Assembly (NCBI RefSeq): GCF_014762685.1
Contig: NZ_JABURM010000005.1
Location: 1,302,001-1,366,000 of the forward strand
Length of the DNA: 64,000 bases
Source of the DNA: Gracilimonas sp.
GTDB lineage: Bacteria; Bacteroidota; Rhodothermia; Balneolales; Balneolaceae
Direction of reading: 5' to 3'
The notes under the pieces are model-generated. The model worked only from the letters and a program-made list of their open reading frames with translations, was not told the origin of the DNA and searched no databases. A program made the position numbers and the translations under genes. Each line of letters starts with the position of its first letter. Within the stretch, counting starts at the first letter, position 1. Shown piece after piece: positions 1-8,738 of this stretch.

Positions 1-2
1 CT

Positions 3-305
3 TCCCGCAGAATGTTGGCAAGCATGGCTGTTCCGCTATTTACCGGGGGAATTTTGATCCTGCTTCTGATTTCAAATGGACTTCTCGGGTTGATTGCTCC
101 CCTCACCCTGCTGTTCTACGGACTCGCTTTGTACAACGCCGGAGCTTACACTATCCGGGAAGTGCGGGTGATGGGTTATGTGCAGATGATCCTGGGACTG
201 CTGAATATGGCATTTATCAGCTATGGGCTCCTTTTCTGGGCCATAGGTTTTGGAGTGGTTCATATTGTATATGGTATTTATATGTACTTCAGGTTTGAGC
301 GGTGA
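3..305 (+). CDS. Integral membrane protein, 5'-truncated by window edge
   Basis: The frame is open back to the first bases of the window, so this is probably the C-terminal part of a longer protein, although an ATG at position 12 could also be a start. About three hydrophobic helices are visible, with a short charged segment (TIREVRV) between them and a basic end (YFRFER). I do not recognise the family. The stop lies six bases before the GTG of the winged-helix regulator, so the two are probably co-transcribed, together with the small membrane protein and the polytopic protein after it. Confidence 0.6.
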   Translation, partial: SRRMLASMAVPLFTGGILILLLISNGLLGLIAPLTLLFYGLALYNAGAYTIREVRVMGYVQMILGLLNMAFISYGLLFWAIGFGVVHIVYGIYMYFRFER

Positions 306-311
306 CCCACT

Positions 312-611
312 GTGAACGTATCATTCGACGATCTACATAAAGCATTTGAGAATAGGGTCAGGCTGGGGATTATGTCGGCCTTGGCCGTCAACGATTCTCT
401 GGACTTCACTTCTCTTAAGGAATTCCTGGATGTGACCGACGGAAACCTGGCCACCCACATCAAAAAGCTGGAACAAGAAGGCTTTGTGGAGGTGGAGAAA
501 TCTTTCATCGACAATAAACCCAACACCAGTTACTCCATGACCCCGAAGGGCAAAAAAGCATTTGAAGAACATCTCAAAGTCCTGGAAACCATCATCAAAT
601 CACAACAATAG
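312..611 (+). CDS. Winged-helix transcriptional regulator (HTH_34-like)
   Basis: A 99-residue, single-domain DNA-binding protein. Residues about 8-75 read as a winged helix: a first helix around FENRVRLGIMSAL, the recognition region around DVTDGNLATHIKKLE, and a wing with FVEVEKSF and TSYSMTPKG. This matches the small MarR/ArsR-like family Pfam calls HTH_34, which in Bacteroidota often sits beside polytopic membrane proteins. The start is GTG. There is no ligand or membrane domain, so the signal is unknown. It is embedded in a run of membrane proteins spaced by a few bases and most likely controls that run, including itself. Confidence 0.8.
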   Translation: MNVSFDDLHKAFENRVRLGIMSALAVNDSLDFTSLKEFLDVTDGNLATHIKKLEQEGFVEVEKSFIDNKPNTSYSMTPKGKKAFEEHLKVLETIIKSQQ

Positions 612-613
612 CT

Positions 614-814
614 ATGGAAACCAATCAATCTAAAAAACTAAAAATGCATAAGCTGCTTTCACTCTTGACCATCTTCATCGGCCTCCTTTTGGTAACCTTC
701 ATGATCGTAGTTGAAGGTGAACCGGGTGCACTTCCACTTGCGCTTACTGTCATTGGAACCGTATGGCATTTCTTCACCCGATCCAAACTTCGTTCGCAGC
801 AGATATATTCATAA
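614..814 (+). CDS. Small two-TM membrane protein
   Basis: A 66-residue protein with a basic N-terminus (SKKLKMHK) and two hydrophobic stretches, residues about 14-33 and 38-55, separated by EGEPGA. Its ATG comes two bases after the regulator stop codon, which argues for a real, translationally linked gene. Family and function are not recognised. Similar two-helix mini-proteins are common between HTH_34 regulators and larger membrane proteins in this kind of genome, so it may be a partner subunit; that is inference. Confidence 0.55.
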   Translation: METNQSKKLKMHKLLSLLTIFIGLLLVTFMIVVEGEPGALPLALTVIGTVWHFFTRSKLRSQQIYS

Positions 815-884
815 CTCAAAAAAATTTATGCCACTACTTTGTAATTCAAAGTTCTTTCAATATAAAACTATCAACCACATAAAA

Positions 885-1994
885 ATGACCACTGCAGCCC
901 AACAACCCCTCGACAAGAATGTTCTTACGGAAGCCCTGATTGCATTTTCTCTGGCAATTGCTGCAGCCGTATTTATAAAACTTCCTGCCCTGTTCGGGAT
1001 TGACCTTGATCAGAACGAGAGTTTCTACCTCCGGAATATGAGCTTCTTCGTACTGCCCCTCCTGACCGGCTATTTTGCATGGAAAAGGAAGCTGGAGTCC
1101 CGCTCTGTAATCTGGCTGGCTCTTGCATTTGTTATGGCGGCAGCATTCGCCAACCTTTATCCGTTCGAGCAAGGCGGCGACACCGAGGCACTTTTAGCAC
1201 TGCATCTTCCGATTGCACTTTGGCTGGTGGTGGGCATCGCATTCTCGGGCGGTCGATGGAATCAGGTTAGCGAACGCATGGACTTCGTTCGATTCTCCGG
1301 AGAACTCTTCATTTACTATGTGCTGATCGCCCTTGGCGGCGGGGCTTTAACCGGATTCATGGCATTGATCTTCGGAACCATTGGCATCGATATTGAACCG
1401 TTTTTTGAATCGTGGCTGTTGCCCTGTGGTGTGACCGGGGCCGTCATTATTGCTGCGTGGCTGGTCGAGATCAGGAACCATATGGCCGGTAATTTTGCTC
1501 CTGTCCTGGCTAAATTATTCTCCCCTCTTTTCGCCCTCATGCTGTTGTCTTTCCTGGGAACACTGCTCTTTACGGGGAATGAGTTGATTATGGAACGCAA
1601 CGTACTCATCGCTTTTGATTTGCTGTTGGTGGTAGTCCTTTGCCTGCTCCTTTACTCTATTTCTGCCCGAGACACTAAAGCTGCTCCCGGGTTATTTGAT
1701 GTAGTTCAGGTTGTATTGGTGACAAGTGCTTTAATGGCAGATGCCGTTGCACTCTGGGGAATCTCCGAACGAATTGCAGAATTCGGCTTCACTCCCAACA
1801 GAGTAGCCGCTCTTGGCATGAATTTAATCCTCTTGGTGAACCTGGCATGGTCTGCAGTTCTCTATATCCGTTTTATCAGTGGAAAAACAAATTTCTCAAC
1901 TCTCGAAAAATGGCAAACCGATTATCTGCCGTTTTACGCGGTCTGGGCAGCAATCGTTGTGATCATCTTCCCGCTCTTATTCGGCTTTACATGA
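885..1994 (+). CDS. Polytopic membrane protein, DUF4153-like
   Basis: A 369-residue integral membrane protein with roughly ten or eleven hydrophobic helices. An in-frame ATG exists further upstream at 711, but it lies inside the preceding gene and gives a non-hydrophobic, unlikely leader; the ATG at 885 begins MTTAAQQPLDKN followed by the first helix. The pattern (paired helices, a short WKRKLES loop, repeated glycine-rich helices) resembles DUF4153 proteins, which commonly follow winged-helix regulators in Bacteroidota. No catalytic motif is visible. Probably in one operon with the regulator at 312. Confidence 0.6.
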   Translation: MTTAAQQPLDKNVLTEALIAFSLAIAAAVFIKLPALFGIDLDQNESFYLRNMSFFVLPLLTGYFAWKRKLESRSVIWLALAFVMAAAFANLYPFEQGGDTEALLALHLPIALWLVVGIAFSGGRWNQVSERMDFVRFSGELFIYYVLIALGGGALTGFMALIFGTIGIDIEPFFESWLLPCGVTGAVIIAAWLVEIRNHMAGNFAPVLAKLFSPLFALMLLSFLGTLLFTGNELIMERNVLIAFDLLLVVVLCLLLYSISARDTKAAPGLFDVVQVVLVTSALMADAVALWGISERIAEFGFTPNRVAALGMNLILLVNLAWSAVLYIRFISGKTNFSTLEKWQTDYLPFYAVWAAIVVIIFPLLFGFT

Positions 1995-2053
1995 TACAAT
2001 AACCACCTTTTAATAACTCATTTTTAACTATAAACATAACACAGGTAACAACC

Positions 2054-2629
2054 ATGAATACAGAACAAAATCTATCCAAAGCTTTCACATATCCGGCTAT
2101 CGCAACCGGATTATTATTACTCATACCTTTCATCGCCATGAAGTTTTCAGAAGATGTGGTATGGACTTTGTCTGATTTTATTTTAGCAGGGATAATGATC
2201 TTTGGAACCGGAATTACTTATACATTAGTCACAAGGAAGTCCGAAGAAATGGCTTACAGGGTAGCTGTTGGGTTTGCCCTTTTCACCGGCCTCTTCCTTA
2301 TTTGGAGTAACCTTGCTGTTGGCCTCATCGGCTCCGAGAATAACGAGTTCAACTCATTGTATTTCCTTGTGATCGGTGTCGGGATAATGGGTGCTTTTAT
2401 TGCGCGTTTTAAAGCCGCTGGCTTGATGTTAACCTTACTTGCCATGGCGGCAACTCAAGCAATTATTACCGTAGCTGCATTTTTCACGGGTATGGCTGAA
2501 GTACCGGAAAGTTCCGTGTATGAGATCCTGGCTGTAAACGGATTCTTCATTACATTATTTGTGGTAGCAGCTATGTTGTTTCGCTATGCTGCTCAGGAAG
2601 AGTCTCAAACGAATGAAGAAGAAGGTTAA
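2054..2629 (+). CDS. Six-TM membrane protein of unknown function
   Basis: A 191-residue protein with a short soluble N-terminus (NTEQNLSK), about six hydrophobic helices and an acidic tail (EESQTNEEEG). The helices alternate with short loops such as TRKSEEMAYR and GSENNEFN. I do not recognise a named family; proteins of this size and pattern are usually annotated as hypothetical membrane proteins. It follows the DUF4153-like gene by 59 bases on the same strand and may belong to the same regulated set. Confidence 0.6.
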   Translation: MNTEQNLSKAFTYPAIATGLLLLIPFIAMKFSEDVVWTLSDFILAGIMIFGTGITYTLVTRKSEEMAYRVAVGFALFTGLFLIWSNLAVGLIGSENNEFNSLYFLVIGVGIMGAFIARFKAAGLMLTLLAMAATQAIITVAAFFTGMAEVPESSVYEILAVNGFFITLFVVAAMLFRYAAQEESQTNEEEG

Positions 2630-2736
2630 GTTCACCATCGGCGGCCTGATCAGGGGTCGCCTTACCTTTGATTTTCCAGTTAAACCGGGATGTATTTTGA
2701 TGAAGAGAAATTCTTTAATATGCTGTAAGTTCTCTC

Positions 2737-3423
2737 ATGGCTAAAAGCAAAATACCCCAAAATCTACCCGATGAAGGAAAGGCTCACCTAATACTCATCC
2801 GAGTCCTTTTAGCTTTGATGGCTGTAGAATGGGGACTACTGTTGTATGATCAAAGCTGGCTTTCACTTTTCCTGGTTACGATGATTATCGGGACTGTTTT
2901 TGTTCCTATTCTCTTTCGAAAAAAAATGGAGATGGAAATTCCCGCTGAATTTCATTTTACCGCTGTCATTTTCATTTTTGCTTCTTTTTATCTGGGTGAG
3001 GTTCAGGATTTTTATCACCGTCTTTGGTGGTGGGACATTGCGCTTCATACCACAGCCGGCTTGCTCATGGGCATTCTCGGCTTTTTACTGGTTTATGTAC
3101 TGAATGAAAGCAAGCGTGTGGAGCTTAATATGACCTCAGGCTTCATCGCATTTTTTGCCTTCACCTTTGCCCTTGCAATCGGTTCTGTTTGGGAAATTTT
3201 TGAGTTCGGTATGGACCAAATTTTCGGAACCAATATGCAAAAAACAATGCTTAGCGACCCTTCCGGCCTGACCGATACCATGTGGGATATCATTGTAAAT
3301 GCCGCCGGAGCTTTCATTATCAGCTTTGCAGGATTCTTATACCTGAAGCACAAAAGGAGCTTTTTTGTCAAAGACTGGATTCGAAAGTTTATTGAAAGAA
3401 ATCCAAAGATGTTCAGGAAGTAG
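2737..3423 (+). CDS. YjdF/DUF2238-like inner-membrane protein
   Basis: A 228-residue protein with about six membrane helices. Conserved polar positions inside the helices match the YjdF/DUF2238 family: WWWDIALHTTAG in the middle, GSVWEIFEFGMD later, and a final DTMWDIIVNAAGA. The His, Glu and Asp residues in these helices suggest a metal- or proton-handling site in the membrane, but the family has no established function. It is separated from the upstream membrane gene by 107 bases and may have its own promoter. Confidence 0.75.
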   Translation: MAKSKIPQNLPDEGKAHLILIRVLLALMAVEWGLLLYDQSWLSLFLVTMIIGTVFVPILFRKKMEMEIPAEFHFTAVIFIFASFYLGEVQDFYHRLWWWDIALHTTAGLLMGILGFLLVYVLNESKRVELNMTSGFIAFFAFTFALAIGSVWEIFEFGMDQIFGTNMQKTMLSDPSGLTDTMWDIIVNAAGAFIISFAGFLYLKHKRSFFVKDWIRKFIERNPKMFRK

Positions 3424-3590
3424 CGTGTTTTTGGGGATCGTTATTGTGAATCGGATTTTATTTCTAATCCATAGATCTCTTCAGCCTTGTGCGGACCGGA
3501 GACTTAAGTGATCGTACCATTTTCAAAAATGAGTCTAAATGTTGCTGTTTAGCTGTTTTATAGCTTAATTCAACCTCAAAACCTTTCAAC

Positions 3591-4283
3591 ATGAAACTAT
3601 ATACGTTTACCATAGTTATTCTGATGAGTTTCGCTGTTCCTGTGAGTGAATTCGGTGTCTCACAAAGCCAATTAGAAGAAACGGACGGTAGTATTACGGG
3701 CGTTGTAGAGCTAATTCCAAAAAATACTCCTTCACGTTTTGGCGGAGGCATGTACGGAAGGCCGAGCCGCTCCCCCTCTTCGGAAATAACAGTTGATTCT
3801 GTATTGGTGATCTTAATGGGTTCAGAAAATAACACGACTCCACAAAATACCGGCCCGGTCATTTTAGATCAGAAAGGTCAGAAATTTATACCGAATCTTT
3901 TACCCATTCGTCAAAATCAGGATGTACGCATTCGTAACTCAGACCCGGTATATCACAACGTCTTTAGCTTATCAAAAACCAAAAAATTTGATGTGGGCCG
4001 CAGGCCTCGCGGCGAATACCTGGATGTTACTTTTGACAAGCCAGGTGTAGTTGATGTGTTTTGCGACATCCATTCTAACATGCATGCGGTCATTTATGTA
4101 ATTCCTGCCAATGCATTGCACTGGGTTAAAATTAAAAGCGGGGAAACATTCAGTATTGACGAAGTTCCACCGGGAAATTATGAGCTTAAAGTCTTTGCAA
4201 GCGGGTATGAAGAGCAATCAGTAGCCGTTGAAGTTGGATCCGGTAAAATCACACAAATAGGTACCGTTACCTTAAACTCTTAG
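3591..4283 (+). CDS. Periplasmic cupredoxin-like copper protein with PEGA/CarboxypepD-like tail
   Basis: A 230-residue exported protein with a signal peptide over about the first 24 residues. The core is a cupredoxin fold of the kind annotated as methylamine-utilisation or plastocyanin-like. Likely type 1 copper ligands are His122 (VYHNVF), Cys158 and His161 (FCDIHS) and Met164. Residues about 176-228 form a beta-rich domain (VPPGNYELKV) like carboxypeptidase regulatory or PEGA domains. It is the first gene of a three-gene operon: the cyclase starts eight bases after its stop. This suggests it binds copper or carries an electron near the cyclase sensor domain; that role is inferred. Confidence 0.75.
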   Translation: MKLYTFTIVILMSFAVPVSEFGVSQSQLEETDGSITGVVELIPKNTPSRFGGGMYGRPSRSPSSEITVDSVLVILMGSENNTTPQNTGPVILDQKGQKFIPNLLPIRQNQDVRIRNSDPVYHNVFSLSKTKKFDVGRRPRGEYLDVTFDKPGVVDVFCDIHSNMHAVIYVIPANALHWVKIKSGETFSIDEVPPGNYELKVFASGYEEQSVAVEVGSGKITQIGTVTLNS

Positions 4284-4291
4284 AATAAGAT

Positions 4292-6094
4292 ATGAAGCTG
4301 TCTTACATTAGCTTGCGATGGAAATTACTTTCCGGCTTTGTCGGTTTAGTGGTCATTATTGTACTTAGCCTGCTTATAAGTGTAAGTCAGATTGTAGATT
4401 CGCGTATTCGTCAGGATATTGATACCAATTTCGTAGAAGCCGGCCGGGTTTTTGAACGCATTCAGGATATCCGTTTTCGTCAACTACGTCAAACCGCCAT
4501 TCTGCTTGCCGATATACCCAGCCTGAAAGCCGCTATCAGTACCGGCGACACGGTAACCGTAAACCAAAAAATTCAACAGGAATTACGGTATCTCCTGGAT
4601 TTTGACCCGGTGATTCCGGATACCCTGATTCCTGAAGAATTTTATGCCAATCCGGACTCGGCAGGACTGTTATTAATCTCCGATTCCCAAGGCCGGCCCC
4701 TCGGACAGCTTTCAACCCGGGAATTACCACAATTTTCAATTGCAGACCGCCCCGGTGTAACCCATGCCTTGAACGGGAATATGCCTTCCCAAACATATAT
4801 CTGGAAGGAAGATCATCGTTATTTCAATGTAATCACCATACCGATTTGGGCCGGGCGCAATCTCGTTGGCACTCTTTCCTACGGATTCCCCATCCGTCAG
4901 CTCGAAACCGAACAATTATCCCGGGATATTGGACTGGAAGTCATCTTTTATGTGGATGACCAACTATTAGCCGGATCTTTTAAAAAACTATCCTCTGATG
5001 ATGAAACCCATCTTTCAAAAATGATTCATGAGGCAACTTTTGAAACCTTACGAACCAAAAAAGCCACCACTTCCGAAATTGTTTTGGACGGCAAAACCTG
5101 GCTCATTTACCTGGCTCCCATGTTCGAGATTACTGATGAATTAGAGGGAATTCGCGGATATTATGCAGTTGCCAAATCATTAACGGAAGCCCTGGGTCCG
5201 CTTCAAAGTCTGCAACTTTTGATTTTCGGAATTGGCATTATAGCCATTGCGGCATCGATTCTTATTAGTATTTGGTTAACTCGCCGAATCACCAAACCCA
5301 TCGATTTACTTGTAGCCGGAGTGCACCGGGTAGAAAAAGAAGATTTCAGCCGGGAAGTGCCCATCACCAGCAATGACGAGATAGGGAAACTTACATCTGC
5401 GTTCAATAATCTCGCAGAGGGTTTGAGAGAACGGCTGTTAATGCTAAAATTTGTTTCTGAGGCCACCCTTGATGCCATCAAAAAAAATATTTCCCGCATT
5501 GAACCGGGTGGTGAACGCCGAAACATCACGGTTCTTTTTTCTGATATTCGAGGGTTTACTTCCTGGAGTGAAAACCATTCTCCGGAAGAAGTAATTGATA
5601 TGCTTAACAACCTGTTGAGCTTCCAGGCAGAACTGGTAAAACAATTTGGAGGAGATGTAGATAAATTTGTTGGTGACGAATTAGTGGCTGTTTTTCAGGG
5701 AAAAGATAAAGACCAAAAAGCAGTAAATGCCGCGATTCGCATTCAGAAAAAGATTACCTCCATGCTGGAGGGAGAGCAGGAAGAACTGGCAGTGGGGATT
5801 GGCATCAACAGCGGCGAAGCAGTTATGGGGGCCATGGGCAGCGAAAACAGGATGGACTATACGGTACTTGGCAACACCGTTAACCTGGGGGCAAGGTTGT
5901 GTACAGCCGCTCAAAAACATCAAATCCTGATTTCAAATTCCGTTTTTTTAAACCTGGAACGTAAAATTCCTGTTTCCGAACTCGACCAAATACAGGTTAA
6001 AGGAATTGAAAAGCCCATTACCATCTATGAAATAAACTGGAAGGATGAAATATTTTCAGCTACAAATGAGGAGGAACTGCATGATGAAACATAA
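4292..6094 (+). CDS. Membrane-bound class III adenylate/guanylate cyclase with periplasmic sensor and HAMP
   Basis: A 600-residue protein: TM helix about 12-32, a periplasmic double-Cache-like sensor about 33-300, a second TM about 305-327, HAMP about 328-380 (TRRITKPID), then a class III nucleotide cyclase domain. Both metal-binding aspartates are visible, in LFSDIRGFT and in FVGDE, and the transition-state Asn/Arg pair is present in NTVNLGARL. The substrate (ATP or GTP) cannot be settled by eye. It is placed between a copper protein and an outer-membrane barrel in one operon, so it probably turns a periplasmic signal into cyclic nucleotide. Confidence 0.85.
   Translation: MKLSYISLRWKLLSGFVGLVVIIVLSLLISVSQIVDSRIRQDIDTNFVEAGRVFERIQDIRFRQLRQTAILLADIPSLKAAISTGDTVTVNQKIQQELRYLLDFDPVIPDTLIPEEFYANPDSAGLLLISDSQGRPLGQLSTRELPQFSIADRPGVTHALNGNMPSQTYIWKEDHRYFNVITIPIWAGRNLVGTLSYGFPIRQLETEQLSRDIGLEVIFYVDDQLLAGSFKKLSSDDETHLSKMIHEATFETLRTKKATTSEIVLDGKTWLIYLAPMFEITDELEGIRGYYAVAKSLTEALGPLQSLQLLIFGIGIIAIAASILISIWLTRRITKPIDLLVAGVHRVEKEDFSREVPITSNDEIGKLTSAFNNLAEGLRERLLMLKFVSEATLDAIKKNISRIEPGGERRNITVLFSDIRGFTSWSENHSPEEVIDMLNNLLSFQAELVKQFGGDVDKFVGDELVAVFQGKDKDQKAVNAAIRIQKKITSMLEGEQEELAVGIGINSGEAVMGAMGSENRMDYTVLGNTVNLGARLCTAAQKHQILISNSVFLNLERKIPVSELDQIQVKGIEKPITIYEINWKDEIFSATNEEELHDET
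6068..6074 (+). promoter_or_regulatory. Strong Shine-Dalgarno deciding the barrel start
   Basis: GAGGAGG ends six bases before the ATG at 6081. It supports that ATG over the in-frame ATG at 6045, which lies inside the cyclase and gives a poor leader. The site is within the cyclase coding region, so barrel translation is likely coupled to cyclase translation. Confidence 0.7.
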
Positions 6095-7328
6095 AATTTT
6101 CCATATTTCATTATTGGTTACTACATTTTTTGGAATACATGGAGCTGCTTTTGCCCAGATACAAATAGGTGGCCTTGCTGATTTTGAGCTCAGAAAAGCC
6201 GGTGATCATTCCTCCCCTTATATAAATCAAACTCCCGGCAGTAAACTATCTCTTTATACTCCAAATATTCGTCTTTTTATAAGCGGAAGTATCTCAGAAA
6301 ATTGGTTTACAAACCTGGCACTTCAATCCGATTATTATAACAGCAATGAACTCAGCTCACCCTTCTTTTCGGTATTAAATTTGAACTACGCCCCTGAATC
6401 TGATTCCGACTTTATGGTTACCGTGGGTCGCTTTATCACTCCTTACGGAGTTTATTCCGAACGGGTGCTTTCGTCCGATAATCCTTTTGTTCACTTGCCC
6501 CTTACTCATGCTTCCGGGTTACCCATCAGTAAACGGATTGGATTTTTTAGTGGAGGAACTTACAATCCGGAAATAAGTCAATCTCTCTATGGCGAAAACG
6601 AAACCGGATTGACCATGGTCTACCAGCGAATGTACACTCAAGGCATAAAAATATCCGGGAATATCGGAGAAACCGAGTGGCTTAGCTATAATCTGGGAGC
6701 GACGCTTGCACCTGCTTCTACTCATCTCGAATACGGACAGTATAATAAACCTGCGCTTACCGGCCGAATATTCTTGAAGCCGACCGTATGGGCACAGCTT
6801 GGTTTTTCTTTGAGTACCGGAGCATTTCTGAAAGAAGACACGGCAAATGATACCCTCCTGGCTTATGATCTGTCTTCTTATAACCAAAATTTATTAGGAG
6901 CCGATCTCAAGTTTTCCTATCGCTACTATACTTTGCTGTTTGAATACAATCACAGCTATTGGAAAGCTCCTTATTACGATCCGGGAAGCTCAACCTCCGC
7001 AACAAGAACAACCGGGGAAGCAACCATTGGCCATGTTTCGGGGGAGTTTATAGTCAATTTCCCTTTCCTGGTGGGCAGTTATGCAGCCCTTCGGTATGAA
7101 ACCATGAGTTCCGGTGACATAGAAACCTATACGTCCAATTTCTCTTATTCCTCCTATTCAAATCTTAACAAAAAAACATGGACCTACGACCGCGAACGTA
7201 TTGAGTTTGTGGCCGGGTATAAATTACAGCGAAACATCATCCTTAAAGCATCTTATCTCTATTCTGATGATTCCGGCCCGGATTTGGATGACAATGTTTT
7301 TACCTTGCAGCTAAGTGTTCTTTTTTAG
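6081..7328 (+). CDS. Outer-membrane beta-barrel (porin-like) protein
   Basis: A 415-residue exported protein. The signal peptide is HKIFHISLLVTTFF followed by GIHGAAFAQ, with cleavage after AFAQ. The rest is alternating hydrophobic/polar strands with many aromatic residues, ending in FTLQLSVLF, the terminal phenylalanine typical of BAM-assembled barrels. It overlaps the cyclase by 14 bases and completes the cupredoxin-cyclase-barrel operon. What it lets through is unknown. It lacks a plug domain, so it is not a TonB-dependent receptor. Confidence 0.75.
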   Translation: MMKHKIFHISLLVTTFFGIHGAAFAQIQIGGLADFELRKAGDHSSPYINQTPGSKLSLYTPNIRLFISGSISENWFTNLALQSDYYNSNELSSPFFSVLNLNYAPESDSDFMVTVGRFITPYGVYSERVLSSDNPFVHLPLTHASGLPISKRIGFFSGGTYNPEISQSLYGENETGLTMVYQRMYTQGIKISGNIGETEWLSYNLGATLAPASTHLEYGQYNKPALTGRIFLKPTVWAQLGFSLSTGAFLKEDTANDTLLAYDLSSYNQNLLGADLKFSYRYYTLLFEYNHSYWKAPYYDPGSSTSATRTTGEATIGHVSGEFIVNFPFLVGSYAALRYETMSSGDIETYTSNFSYSSYSNLNKKTWTYDRERIEFVAGYKLQRNIILKASYLYSDDSGPDLDDNVFTLQLSVLF

Positions 7329-7531
7329 TCTCCTTGAAATTTATAAAGTGACCACGCGGTAACGCCTAACAGTGCGGTGATCCCACCAAGTATCAAAGCC
7401 AGGTTTACATCCCTCTGAATCCGTTCAGCTTTTGACAGATAATTTGAACCTACCCCGTTTTTGGCGATGAGGTCTTCCAGTTCTTCGATTCTCTCTTCAA
7501 TTTCCTCTTGTGATCTTTTCTTTAAATCCAT
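7325..7531 (-). CDS. Small coiled-coil protein with one C-terminal TM
   Basis: A 68-residue protein. Residues about 1-45 are highly charged and heptad-like (EEIEERIEELEDLIAK), followed by one hydrophobic helix about 46-63 (LALILGGITALLGVTAWSLY). It is convergent with the barrel gene and their stops overlap by four bases. Family not recognised. The clear tail-anchor-like architecture argues it is real, but it has no operon partner, so confidence is moderate. Confidence 0.5.
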   Translation of the reverse strand: MDLKKRSQEEIEERIEELEDLIAKNGVGSNYLSKAERIQRDVNLALILGGITALLGVTAWSLYKFQGD

Positions 7532-7688
7532 GGTATTATGCTTTTATATTTTTTATTAGTTCTACCATGTTAACATGAAGCACCTTTCCTGAGTTTCATC
7601 TAAAACTTTCATTTACAAATAAGCATTTCAATTCGCTGCCAGAGATGCTATATTCCCAACCCCAAATTTGAACCTCAAAAAAGATGAA

Positions 7689-8564
7689 ATGAGCGTATTA
7701 GTTGGAAATGATACCCGCCTGATTGTACAGGGATTTACCGGAAGCGAAGGAAGCTTTCATGCCGAACAAATGATTGAATACGGCACCAATGTTGTTGGAG
7801 GAGTAACTCCCGGAAAAGGTGGTCAAACCCATTTAGACCGGCCCGTTTTTAATACGGTAGCTGAAGCAGTCCGGGAAGTAAAAGCCAATGCTTCCATTAT
7901 TTTTGTACCTCCTGCTTTTGCAGGTGATGCCATCACAGAAGCCGCTTTTGCCGGAATCGAAGTTATTATTTGTATCACGGAGGGCATCCCGGTGAAGGAC
8001 ATGATTGTGGCTAAACAAATTGTAAACAGTCATGGTGCTACCTTGATCGGTCCTAACTGCCCCGGCTTGATCACTCCCGGTGAAGCTAAAGTCGGTATTA
8101 TGCCCGGAAATATTTTTACTCCCGGAAGAGTAGGTTTGATTTCACGCTCCGGAACGCTCACTTACGAAGCTGTTGACCAGCTTACCAAAGAAGGATTGGG
8201 CCAAAGTACAGCCATCGGTATTGGCGGTGACCCTGTTATCGGAACCACTCACCTTGATGCTGTGAAGTTATTGAATGATGATCCTGATACAGACTCTATT
8301 GTTCTTATCGGTGAGATCGGCGGAACCGCTGAGGAAGAAGCAGCTGAATGGATCAAAGACCATTGTAAAAAACCGGTTGTAGCATTTATTGCCGGTTCAA
8401 CAGCGCCTCCCGGCCGACGAATGGGCCATGCCGGTGCGATCATCTCAGGAGGTAAAGGTACTGCTCAGGAGAAAAAGAAAGCGCTCGCTGCCGCAGGTAT
8501 TACCGTTGTTGACAGTCCGGCCGAGATCGGTATTACATTGAAGAAAATGCTGGAAACTGCTTAA
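7689..8564 (+). CDS. sucD: Succinate-CoA ligase subunit alpha
   Basis: A 291-residue alpha subunit of succinyl-CoA synthetase, the TCA-cycle enzyme that makes succinate and NTP from succinyl-CoA. The CoA-binding fold starts at once ([19 protein letters not shown]), GPNCPG is at 121-126, and the phosphorylated active-site histidine is His247 in MGHAGA. A TTG 21 bases upstream would add seven residues; the ATG at 7689 gives the usual family length. The beta subunit (sucC) is not adjacent. A strong terminator follows. Confidence 0.96.
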   Translation: MSVLVGNDTRLIVQGFTGSEGSFHAEQMIEYGTNVVGGVTPGKGGQTHLDRPVFNTVAEAVREVKANASIIFVPPAFAGDAITEAAFAGIEVIICITEGIPVKDMIVAKQIVNSHGATLIGPNCPGLITPGEAKVGIMPGNIFTPGRVGLISRSGTLTYEAVDQLTKEGLGQSTAIGIGGDPVIGTTHLDAVKLLNDDPDTDSIVLIGEIGGTAEEEAAEWIKDHCKKPVVAFIAGSTAPPGRRMGHAGAIISGGKGTAQEKKKALAAAGITVVDSPAEIGITLKKMLETA

Positions 8565-8590
8565 AAAGCTAACCCGTTTGTGATTAATTT

Positions 8591-8627
8591 AAAGCCTTCA
8601 TTTCTTTTTGAAATGAAGGCTTTTTTG
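8591..8627 (+). terminator. Rho-independent terminator after sucD
   Basis: Thirteen-base perfect stem (AAGCCTTCATTTC with its complement), five-base T loop, then a run of T. It lies 27 bases after the sucD stop. Confidence 0.9.
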
Positions 8628-8645
8628 TTTATTAAAGGCACTTCT

Positions 8646-8681
8646 GACAGTAATGTCGTTAAAATGACGGGTACATGTCAT
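8646..8681 (+). promoter_or_regulatory. Tandem dyads upstream of XRE regulator (possible operator)
   Basis: Two short inverted repeats sit 58-93 bases before the regulator gene: GACA-N4-TGTC at 8646-8657 and ATGAC-N8-GTCAT at 8664-8681. They share the TGAC/GTCA half-site. An autoregulatory operator is plausible but unproven. Confidence 0.35.
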
Positions 8682-8738
8682 ACTTTAATATTTCAGTAGT
8701 ACATATGTTTTGAGTGAAATCAAACACACAATTTACTT

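Noticed and set aside
711-884. Upstream extension of the DUF4153-like gene
   Set aside because: It lies in another frame over the small membrane protein gene and gives a non-hydrophobic leader; the ATG at 885 is better.
846-1172. 108-codon minus-strand frame with several cysteines
   Set aside because: Antisense to a polytopic membrane protein with a consistent helix pattern.
3464-3862. 132-codon minus-strand frame at the start of the cupredoxin gene
   Set aside because: Overlaps the signal peptide and first domain of the cupredoxin-like gene and has no recognisable feature.
7668-7688. TTG start for sucD
   Set aside because: Adds seven residues outside the family's usual N-terminus; the ATG at 7689 fits.
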